A stretch of DNA of 64,000 nucleotides from Aquabacterium sp. (GTDB lineage Bacteria; Pseudomonadota; Gammaproteobacteria; Burkholderiales; Burkholderiaceae_C), in assembly GCF_029946005.1 (NCBI RefSeq), contig NZ_JAQSDR010000041.1, forward strand, positions 29,464-93,463, written 5' to 3'. A program made the translations under genes and the position numbers. The notes beneath the pieces are model-generated. The model saw nothing but the letters and a program-made list of their open reading frames with translations. It did no database searches and was not told where the DNA came from. Numbering within the stretch: the stretch's first letter is position 1; each line of letters opens with the position of its first letter. Of the stretch, positions 58,080 through 64,000 are shown in pieces.

Positions 58080-58292
58080 ATGAGCTTCTCGATCGAATCC
58101 AAACTCGGCGATCTGCTGGACAACGAAACCACCAAGGCCATCCTGGAAAAGCACTTGCCCGGCATTTCCACCCACCCGCAAATCGCGATGGGCAAGGGCT
58201 TTGCACTGTCCATGGTTGCCAAGTTCTCCGGCGGCCTGATCACCGACGACCTGCTGGCCAAGGTCAACACCGAGCTGCAAGCTCTGAGCTGA
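58080..58292 (+). CDS. 70-residue protein of unknown function
   Basis: The ATG at 58080 (MSFSIESKLGDLLDNETTKAI) with GAGAG upstream gives 70 residues. The pattern LLDNETTKAILEKHLPGISTHPQIAMGKGFALSMVAKFSGGLITDDLLAKVNTEL resembles a small helical module also found at the C-termini of some bacterial esterases and glycosidases. No signal peptide. A strong bidirectional terminator follows. It is a short but well-formed gene with normal codon usage. Confidence 0.75.
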   Translation: MSFSIESKLGDLLDNETTKAILEKHLPGISTHPQIAMGKGFALSMVAKFSGGLITDDLLAKVNTELQALS

Positions 58293-58323
58293 TCCACGGA
58301 TCGCTCTCTGGCCCAGGGCCAGT

Positions 58324-58353
58324 AAAAAGCCCGCGAAGTTCGCGGGCTTTTTT
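58324..58353. terminator. Bidirectional intrinsic terminator
   Basis: AAAAAGCCCGCGAA and TTCGCGGGCTTTTTT form a perfect stem with A- and T-tracts. It lies between the 70-residue gene and the convergent solute-binding gene, and can end both transcripts. Confidence 0.92.
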
Positions 58354-58358
58354 CATGC

Positions 58359-59393
58359 TCACCAGTTCTCGGTGGCCTCGGAGCAATCAGGCGCCGAGGG
58401 GTTCACGTCGCACCGGATGCGCTTGATGATCTTCAGGCCCTTCTTGTCGTAGAAGCCCTTCTCGGCCATGTCGATGCGGCCATCGCGCATGAGCACGGTG
58501 TAGCGGTCGGTGTCGGCCGGGGTGGGGTCCATCCACAGCTTGGCGGGGATCGAGGCGTCGGAGCGCTTGACGATCTCCAGCGCGTAGTCAAACCGGCTCA
58601 GCCACACTTCGCGCGACTTCTGGCCAAAGCCTTCCGGGAAGCGGTCGCGCTTGATGATCATCTGGTAGGTCAGGATGGTCATGGGGTAGCGCGACACCGC
58701 GCCCTTGGTGCCCACGCCCTTGGCAAGCTCCAGCGGCTTGAAAGCGATGGATGGCGCGATGAGCACGTCCACACTGCCGTTGTTGAACATGGCACCAAAG
58801 TTGGTCACGTCGGCGGCCACGGGGCGGGCGCCCACGCGCTGGATCAACTGGGCCTGGGCCTTGTCATGGTCGAAGGCGGCGATGCGTTTGCCGGAGGCGG
58901 CTTCCAGCGTGCTGATCTGGCGGTCGTTCACGAAGGCATAAGCGGCGCCCAGGGGGATGATGCCGCCCACTTCGAACTGGCCGTTCACCATCAGCGCGGC
59001 GGCCTTGGGTGAGGCGAAAGTCTGGATGGTTTTGTGGACCACTTCGTAGCTGGCGGCCAGGTCGACCTTGCCATTGCGCACGATGGTGGACACGCCAGCC
59101 GAGTCAATGGCGGCCGACAAGGCATTGAAGCTGCGTGTGCGCAGGGCGGTGGCCATCACGGCATCACATTGGCCGGTGCGGAAGTCTTCCACGGCCACGC
59201 GCTCATCGACATAGGCTTTGAGCTCCAGGTCCACACCCGTTTTCTGCATCTCGACGGCGTAGTCCTTGGCGGCGTTGAAGCCGTCGCCACTGGTGCCCAG
59301 GATGTCAAAGATGCAAACCTTTTGCTTGGCGGCCAGGGCGGGGGGGGCCAGGACAGCACCGACCAAGGCCAGGGCGAAGAGAGATTTTTTCAT
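58359..59393 (-). CDS. Putative solute-binding protein (DUF6091/AdeT-like)
   Basis: The start at 59393 (MKKSLFALALVGAVLAPPALAA) gives 344 residues and a classic signal peptide. An in-frame ATG at 59444 overlaps the kinase stop (ATGA) and may be used as a coupled start. The mature part (VCIFDILGTSGDGFNAAKDYAVEMQKTGVDLELKAYVDERVAVEDFRTGQCDAV) fits the putative solute-binding protein family related to TRAP-type DctP. It lies directly downstream of a hybrid kinase gene; the two may form a sensing unit. No transporter membrane genes adjoin it. Confidence 0.82.
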   Translation of the reverse strand: MKKSLFALALVGAVLAPPALAAKQKVCIFDILGTSGDGFNAAKDYAVEMQKTGVDLELKAYVDERVAVEDFRTGQCDAVMATALRTRSFNALSAAIDSAGVSTIVRNGKVDLAASYEVVHKTIQTFASPKAAALMVNGQFEVGGIIPLGAAYAFVNDRQISTLEAASGKRIAAFDHDKAQAQLIQRVGARPVAADVTNFGAMFNNGSVDVLIAPSIAFKPLELAKGVGTKGAVSRYPMTILTYQMIIKRDRFPEGFGQKSREVWLSRFDYALEIVKRSDASIPAKLWMDPTPADTDRYTVLMRDGRIDMAEKGFYDKKGLKIIKRIRCDVNPSAPDCSEATENW

Positions 59394-59440
59394 GAATGCG
59401 TTGGGCCGACAGGTGGCCCCCTTGAGGGAATCGGCGGCGA

Positions 59441-61285
59441 TCATGCCATGGGCTGCAGGGTGGTTCTCCCGTCCGTAACCATTGCTGACAACCGATGCCC
59501 GCGGGGCAGGTGTTGGGCCAGCAAGTGGGTCAGGTCGTCGCGGTGAAAAGGTTTGGGCAGATGATCGTCCATGCCGGCGTCCAGGCAGCGCTGGCGCTCT
59601 TCGGGCAGCACATTGGCCGTCAGGGCCACGATGGGCACGCGCACGCGGGCCTGCTGGCGCTCCAGGGTCCGGATGTGCTGCGTGGTTTCAAAGCCGTCCA
59701 TGCCTGGCATCTGGCAGTCCATCAACACCAGGTCGGGCTGGTGGTCCTGCAGCCAGCCCAGGGCCTTGTGCCCGTCTTCGGCCAGCACCACCGACAGGCC
59801 GAACTGCTTGAGCGCAGCATCGGCCACCAAGGCGTTGATGGGGTTGTCTTCCACCAGCAGGACCAGGCCCCGGCGGCCATCGGCGCGAAGCATGTCCGAT
59901 GGGGCCTCGTCGGTTTTGCCACGGCTCCCCGGGCCGACCTGTTGGGCGCGCGCCACCACCGGCAAGCCAAAGCTGGCCACAAAGACCGAGCCCCGCCCGG
60001 GCGAACTGGTGCAGCGCAGGTCACCCCCCATGGCGCGGCACAGTTTTTGGGAGATGGTCAGGCCCAGGCCCGCGCCGCCATGCCGACGCTCCATCGAGCT
60101 TTCGACCTGGTGAAAGGCTTCGAAGATGAAGGGCAGCTCGTCGCCGGGAATGCCAATGCCCGAGTCCTCGACCGCCAGGGTCACGGTGTCATGCCCCACC
60201 ACGCGCGATACCCGCACGGTGATGCGCCCCTGGTCGGTGAACTTGACGGCATTGCCCAGTAGGTTGTGCAGCACCTGGCGCACCCGGGCAGCGTCGCCCG
60301 TCACTTCGTGAAGGGCGGGCAAGGTGGACTCCAGCAGCAATTGCAAACCCTTGGCCTGCGCATTGACCGTGGAGATGGCCACCACGTCGTGGATGACCGC
60401 GCTCAGGTCGAAGGGGCGTCGCTCGACATTCACGTGGCCCGCTTCAATCTTGGAGGTGTCCAGCACATCGTTGATGACCGACAGCAGGTGCTCGCCCGAA
60501 CGCTCCACCAGCTCCAGGCGCTGCTGGGCTTGCGGGCGCAACTCCTCGTCGCGCAGCATGCGGGTCAGGCCCAACATGCCGTGCAGGGGCGTGCGCATTT
60601 CGTGGCTCATGGTGGCCAGGAAGCGGCTCTTGGCTTCGCTGTGGTGGTGGGCCAAGGCCAGGGCCTTGGCGCGCTCTTGCGCCACCTCCTCGGTGGTGTA
60701 GCGCAGGAAGAGCAGCTCCTCGATGCGGTTCTGCCCCCAGCGGGTCTCCAGGAACAGCAGGCCCACGAAGGCCAGCACCGAGGCACCGCCGAACACGCCG
60801 AACGAGTCCTGGCGCGCGAGGTAAAACACCGCGTTGGGCACTAGCATTGGGATGATGAAGGCCCGCGCCGAACCCGCATCGGGGTTGAGCATGAAGGTGC
60901 CCATGGAGGCCACGCCCAGCAAGCATGCCAGGGTCACGGCCATCAGGTCCAGCCGCGCCAGCGGGGTCATCCACCAGCCGACCGAGCCCCACACCAGGCC
61001 ATCGATCGCCAGCAGGATCAGAAAGCCCCGGTACCACTTGGGGTGCACCGGGTCGGCGCTTTGGCTGAACAGGCGCGACTGGCCAAACAGCAGGATGGCG
61101 ATCAGGCCTTTCAAGGCCAACCAGGCCCACACGCGCTGGCCGCCCATGGTGGGCAAGAGCAACCAGGCCAGCAAGCAGGAGAAGCTGGTGGCGACCAGGC
61201 AGGCCGCGGGCATGTGCGCAAACAGCATGCGGATGCGTGCTTGGAGCACTTTGAACTGCACATCGCCCAAGGGGACCGGTTTCAT
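59441..61285 (-). CDS. Hybrid sensor histidine kinase with integral-membrane sensor
   Basis: The protein has 614 residues, preceded by GGAG. Six or so hydrophobic helices cover about 22-180, then HisKA with His228 ([12 protein letters not shown]), HATPase ([26 protein letters not shown]) and a C-terminal receiver with Asp523 ([12 protein letters not shown]). No phosphotransfer domain is present. A 17-bp palindrome lies 15 bases upstream of its start. Its stop overlaps a possible start of the solute-binding gene. Confidence 0.9.
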   Translation of the reverse strand: MKPVPLGDVQFKVLQARIRMLFAHMPAACLVATSFSCLLAWLLLPTMGGQRVWAWLALKGLIAILLFGQSRLFSQSADPVHPKWYRGFLILLAIDGLVWGSVGWWMTPLARLDLMAVTLACLLGVASMGTFMLNPDAGSARAFIIPMLVPNAVFYLARQDSFGVFGGASVLAFVGLLFLETRWGQNRIEELLFLRYTTEEVAQERAKALALAHHHSEAKSRFLATMSHEMRTPLHGMLGLTRMLRDEELRPQAQQRLELVERSGEHLLSVINDVLDTSKIEAGHVNVERRPFDLSAVIHDVVAISTVNAQAKGLQLLLESTLPALHEVTGDAARVRQVLHNLLGNAVKFTDQGRITVRVSRVVGHDTVTLAVEDSGIGIPGDELPFIFEAFHQVESSMERRHGGAGLGLTISQKLCRAMGGDLRCTSSPGRGSVFVASFGLPVVARAQQVGPGSRGKTDEAPSDMLRADGRRGLVLLVEDNPINALVADAALKQFGLSVVLAEDGHKALGWLQDHQPDLVLMDCQMPGMDGFETTQHIRTLERQQARVRVPIVALTANVLPEERQRCLDAGMDDHLPKPFHRDDLTHLLAQHLPRGHRLSAMVTDGRTTLQPMA

Positions 61286-61300
61286 GAGGGAGGACTCCTG

Positions 61301-61317
61301 ACGAATACAGTATTCGT
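61301..61317. promoter_or_regulatory. 17-bp perfect palindrome upstream of the hybrid kinase
   Basis: ACGAATAC-A-GTATTCGT is a perfect inverted repeat around a central A, 15 bases before the kinase ATG at 61285. Its position between a probable promoter and the start suggests a repressor site. It does not have the CTG-N10-CAG spacing of a LexA box. Confidence 0.55.
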
Positions 61318-61432
61318 GAAGTCACTGGTGCGCGGGGTGCGTTGTGGACCGATCAAGGGCCGACAAGGCGCCGTTGTGCCATGAAGGCCCCCTCGCTTCA
61401 GGGGGAGCCCAGGCTTGGCGTATGAGGGTTTT

Positions 61433-61930
61433 CTACAGACTGCCCGCGCAGCCCGGTGCGCCGCAGCGGCAGGCCAGGCGCCCGGCATGGTGGGTGGGGC
61501 CGTAGGCCACGGTGAGTTCTTCGCCAGCGGCAATGTCATGCAAGGCGTAGAAGGCCACGCGGCCTTGCTGCACCTTGAGCACAATGTTGGGGGCGCAAGA
61601 GTGGTTGGCAAAACGCAGCGGGTCGGTCGACTGGGTGGCGTCCACTGAGCGCGCATTCGTCACCGCGATCATGAAGACACGGCCGGTGCTTTTGTCGGCG
61701 GCCTTGGCCCGCTTGAAGGCCTCGGCCGTGCTGACGGATTCACCCCGGATCTCGCCGATCTTGCGCCGAGCGGGCACGGCCTGCAGCGCAAACACGCCCT
61801 GACCATCGATGGCACTGGGTTTGACCTCGACCGCGATTTTTTGAGGATCGGAGACCTGGCCTTTGGCTGGGGCGGAGGCCTTTTCCCTTTCGGGATCGGG
61901 CGCGGCAGGCAGAGGTCGAAGCGTGGGCAT
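61433..61930 (-). CDS. SET-domain protein
   Basis: The protein has 165 residues. SET signatures are present: IDGQGVFALQAVPARRKIGEIRGE, the cofactor/pseudoknot motif RFANHSCAPN, GEELTVAYG, and a cysteine-rich post-SET (CRCGAPGC). Bacterial SET proteins methylate lysines of cytosolic or secreted proteins with SAM. The N-terminal 30 residues are basic/Pro-rich. It follows the HD gene by two bases and is coupled to it. Its substrate is unknown. Confidence 0.87.
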   Translation of the reverse strand: MPTLRPLPAAPDPEREKASAPAKGQVSDPQKIAVEVKPSAIDGQGVFALQAVPARRKIGEIRGESVSTAEAFKRAKAADKSTGRVFMIAVTNARSVDATQSTDPLRFANHSCAPNIVLKVQQGRVAFYALHDIAAGEELTVAYGPTHHAGRLACRCGAPGCAGSL

Positions 61931-61932
61931 GG

Positions 61933-62550
61933 TCAGGATTCTGGCACCGACTCCCTGGCCACGATCTTGGCGTACAGGCTTTGCTTGGGCACGGCCAGCA
62001 CGCGGCGCAGCATCGGCTCGAAAAATGCCAGCGGCAGGGTCTCACGCTGGGGGTCGAAGGCGGCCGCGTCGTAGCGCTCGCAAAACTCGGCGGTGTACCG
62101 GTACAGATCCGCCTGATGCTGGAGTTGGTCGCGCAGGTCGCGGTCCATGCCCAGGTGGTGGAAGAAGTAGTAGCCCTGGAAGATGCCGTGGTGGGCCACC
62201 ATCCAGTGGTTCTCTTCGCTCACGAAGGGCTTGAGGATGGCCGCTGCGATGTCGGCGTGGTTGTAGCTGCCCAGGGTGTCGCCGATGTCGTGCAACAGGG
62301 CGCAGACCACGTATTCTTCGTCGCGGCCATCTTGGTGAGCCAGGGTGGCGGTCTGCAAGCAGTGGCTCAGGCGGTCGATGGGGAAGCCGCCGCAATCGCC
62401 TTTCAGCAGGTTCAGGTGGTCCAGGATGCGGTCGGGCAACTGCCGGGCGTAGGGGGCGAATTCACGGGCGATGGCGGCCCAGTCTTCGGGCGTGCCATCT
62501 CGCATGTGGCTGAAGGTGGCGTGGTTCTGCGGCGGGTGATGACTGCTCAT
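61933..62550 (-). CDS. HD-domain phosphohydrolase-like (PhnZ/MIOX-like) protein
   Basis: The start at 62550 (MSSHHPPQNH) gives 205 residues. The HD motif reads RLSHCLQTATLA...CALLHDIGDTLGSYNHADIAAAILKPFVSEENHWMVAHHGIFQGYYFFHH, with several histidines that could bind a diiron pair as in PhnZ. An oxygenase role cleaving C-P or C-C bonds is possible, as is simple phosphohydrolase action. It is divergent from the LysR gene with 71 bp between starts, so LysR control is likely. Confidence 0.8.
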   Translation of the reverse strand: MSSHHPPQNHATFSHMRDGTPEDWAAIAREFAPYARQLPDRILDHLNLLKGDCGGFPIDRLSHCLQTATLAHQDGRDEEYVVCALLHDIGDTLGSYNHADIAAAILKPFVSEENHWMVAHHGIFQGYYFFHHLGMDRDLRDQLQHQADLYRYTAEFCERYDAAAFDPQRETLPLAFFEPMLRRVLAVPKQSLYAKIVARESVPES

Positions 62551-62621
62551 GCGCGTCAGTTTGGGCGGCTTGGGACATGAAAGCAAATAACCACGATGGC
62601 CTTTGACCATTACCATGGGTT

Positions 62622-63527
62622 ATGGCCACCCTTGACCCTGACATCCACTATTTCATCGCCACCGCCACCGAGGGCAGCCTGGTGCGGGCCGCGCAAAGCC
62701 TGGGCCTGACCCAGCCCGCGCTGAGCAAATCCATCAAGCGCCTGGAAAAGCACCTGGGCGTGGTGCTGTTCAACCGCACCCCGCGCGGTTCGGAGTTGAC
62801 CGAGGCGGGCCGCGCCTTTTATGGCCGGGTGCGCACCCTGTCCAACGCCATGGACGACGCGGTGATGGAGGCGCGCGACTTGGGCGGTGGCCACGCCGGC
62901 CTGCTGCGCCTGGGCATCACCCCGGCGGTGTCGCACTTTGTGCTGAGCGCTTTGTTCCCCACGCTGACCACCGAGCGGCCCGCCGCCCACGTGAAGGTGA
63001 CGACCGCCTTCAACCACGTGCTGCTGGGCGCCATTGACCGCAAAGAGTTGGGTCTGGCGGTGTGCCCCTTGCCGGACGACTTGCCGGCGGGCGTGGAGGT
63101 GGACGAGCTGTACGACGACCCCTTCAGCGCGATCATGAACGACCGCCACCCGCTGGCCCAACGCGAGCGCCTGTGCATGGCCGACCTGATCGGCTGCCAA
63201 TGGGTGGGCTCGGGCAAGCAGGAGGTGGCGCGGCGCAGCCTGGAGCAGGCAGCGGCCCGCCATGGCCTGCCGCGCCTGAGCGTGCCGGTGGAGGTGAATT
63301 CGCTGGAGTCGCTGTACACCGTGGTGTCGCGCACGCAGATGGTCAGCCTGTTCAACGCCCGCTTTGGCTCGCCGTCGGCCCTGCCCGACAACGTGGTGGT
63401 GGTGCCGCTCGATCTGCCTGGTGTGCACCGGCGCATCGGCATCCTGCGGCGGCGCGGCTACCTGTCCCCGATCGCGCAGCGTGCTCGGGAAATCTTGCTG
63501 GATGCCAGGGACGCGTTTGGGGCTTGA
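62622..63527 (+). CDS. LysR-family transcriptional regulator
   Basis: The protein has 301 residues. An N-terminal winged helix (DIHYFIATATEGSLVRAAQSLGLTQPALSKSIKRLEKHLGVVLFNRTPRG) precedes a periplasmic-binding-like effector domain (LRLGITPAVSHFVLSALFP through QMVSLFNARFG). It is divergent from the HD-SET genes and likely regulates them. The short intergenic region includes an imperfect inverted repeat (TAACC and GGTTA edges, about 62585-62621). Confidence 0.92.
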   Translation: MATLDPDIHYFIATATEGSLVRAAQSLGLTQPALSKSIKRLEKHLGVVLFNRTPRGSELTEAGRAFYGRVRTLSNAMDDAVMEARDLGGGHAGLLRLGITPAVSHFVLSALFPTLTTERPAAHVKVTTAFNHVLLGAIDRKELGLAVCPLPDDLPAGVEVDELYDDPFSAIMNDRHPLAQRERLCMADLIGCQWVGSGKQEVARRSLEQAAARHGLPRLSVPVEVNSLESLYTVVSRTQMVSLFNARFGSPSALPDNVVVVPLDLPGVHRRIGILRRRGYLSPIAQRAREILLDARDAFGA

Positions 63528-63594
63528 TGTTGCGGGCTGCTGAGTGCGGGTGCGATGCCTGGGTGGTTTGCTTTGTCTTGGCAGCGCGGGGCGC

Positions 63595-63821
63595 GGGCTG
63601 GGCGGGCATCCGGCTGGGCTTCATGTTGGTGGTCCCGCTGAAAGCGGGACTGCCTTGCGATGCTCATGCCGAGGTGGGGCCATGGAACTCACTGCGCGGA
63701 TTGCATCCGCTTCGTTCAAACAACCACGGCCAGTCAGTTATTGATGCGTGCTGCGCACGCCCACCTCGGCATTCCGCTTCTCAGCACCAACAAGGCGCCC
63801 CGCCAGATGCCCGCCCAGCCC
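63595..63821. repeat. Imperfect inverted-repeat element of about 227 bp
   Basis: The ends GGGCTGGGCGGGCATCCGGC (63595-63614) and the complement of 63802-63821 match at 19 of 20 positions. An inner pair ATGCCGAGGTGGG (63666-63678) and its complement at 63760-63772 matches perfectly. A smaller hairpin (GTCCCGCTGAAAGCGGGAC, 63632-63650) lies in the left arm. The center carries a TTCGTTCAAACAACC-type stretch that I associate with repeats in this bacterial group. A MITE-like or REP-like non-coding repeat is likely. Confidence 0.6.
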
Positions 63822-64000
63822 TTTTTTCGCCCCGCTGGTGGCCCGCCACGGCTGCAATCGGTGGCGGACCAACCGCCGCGTCAACAGGCACCAACCGCAC
63901 GACGGATGCCAACGCCACACTGATCGCCACGCCACAGCCCCAAACCGTGCTGCGCCACCAGCGGGGCGATCAGGGATGAGTCGGAGGCGGGCGGGGCGAC
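63781..64000 (-). pseudogene. Possible frameshifted C-terminus of a transporter (MFS-like), cut by window
   Basis: On the minus strand, one frame from the right edge encodes SDSSLIAPLVAQHGLG and then soon ends. The adjacent frame from there on reads GCGVAISVALASVVRLVPVDAA, a hydrophobic helix typical of a final transporter segment, ending at the stop at 63781. Together they look like the last two helices of an MFS protein broken by one indel near 63940. The tail runs into the repeat element. It could also be chance; only the end of the gene is visible. Confidence 0.35.

Larger units (their letters stand above)
63528..64000. other. Right-end region: repeat element and gene tail, no intact gene
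   Basis: This 473-bp stretch has no intact gene. It holds an imperfect inverted-repeat element (63595-63821, listed separately) and, on the minus strand, what looks like a frameshifted gene tail (63781-64000). Between 63528 and 63594 I see nothing specific. Confidence 0.5.

Noticed and set aside
61301..61317. LexA/SOS box
   Set aside because: The palindrome does not keep the CTG-N10-CAG spacing.

Overview
This window is a compact, GC-rich stretch of a bacterial chromosome. The best guess is a Burkholderiales betaproteobacterium, Comamonadaceae or Aquabacterium-like. That rests on recognisable family members (Gcr-type 'site-specific recombinase', ApaG, MinCDE, Burkholderiales-style porin, YegD-type Hsp70, DUF3597, PEP-CTERM-like protein) and on a G+C-rich palindromic repeat of a kind I associate with this group. 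I see no rRNA, tRNA, CRISPR array, transposase or integrase. Taxonomy is inference.

Left part (1-26.5 kb): a truncated secreted M64 metallopeptidase and an HDOD protein are on the minus strand. A plus-strand uptake operon follows (2816-9623): ATPase, Tat-exported binding protein, outer-membrane porin, two permeases, GntR regulator and an Asp/Glu-racemase-family enzyme. Then come a small membrane protein, a VOC protein, a GGDEF/EAL protein, an SDR/acyl-CoA dehydrogenase pair, a secreted alpha/beta hydrolase, an LpxR-like outer-membrane deacylase facing a PEP-CTERM-like protein, an AlaC-type aminotransferase, a glycine-zipper protein, minCDE, and a LolD/FtsX/AttH-type export cassette.

Middle part (26.5-49.4 kb): a Baeyer-Villiger-type monooxygenase is divergent from an AraC regulator whose end overlaps a YegD-type Hsp70 gene. 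A large hybrid sensor kinase and a chemoreceptor follow. A minus-strand run holds rpe, dodecin, DUF3597, a YbdL-type aminotransferase and a MAPEG protein. The clearest accessory locus is 38910-44173: a type VI secretion VgrG, an overlapping LysM-muramidase effector, and an overlapping exported protein that is probably its immunity factor. No structural T6SS genes are present. Next come a GST, a small conserved protein, apaG, gcr and mltA.

Right part (49.4-64 kb): cyanase and a DUF1348 protein sit beside a NarX/NarL-like two-component pair, with two inverted repeats in the promoter. Then come an HSL-family esterase, an exported unknown protein, a second HDOD protein and priA. Upstream of priA is an unusual 860-bp gene-free region with a duplicated ~164-bp unit and several DnaA-box-like nonamers. 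The window ends with a 70-residue protein, a DUF6091-type solute-binding protein coupled to a hybrid kinase, a SET-domain protein, an HD phosphohydrolase, a LysR regulator, a ~227-bp imperfect inverted-repeat element and what looks like the frameshifted tail of a transporter gene.

Most promising for follow-up: the T6SS VgrG-muramidase-immunity module, the DnaA-box/direct-repeat region at priA, the porin-containing ABC operon with its GntR-type operator, the PEP-CTERM-like protein with a toxin-like beta-rich core, and the cyanase locus with its own sensor system.
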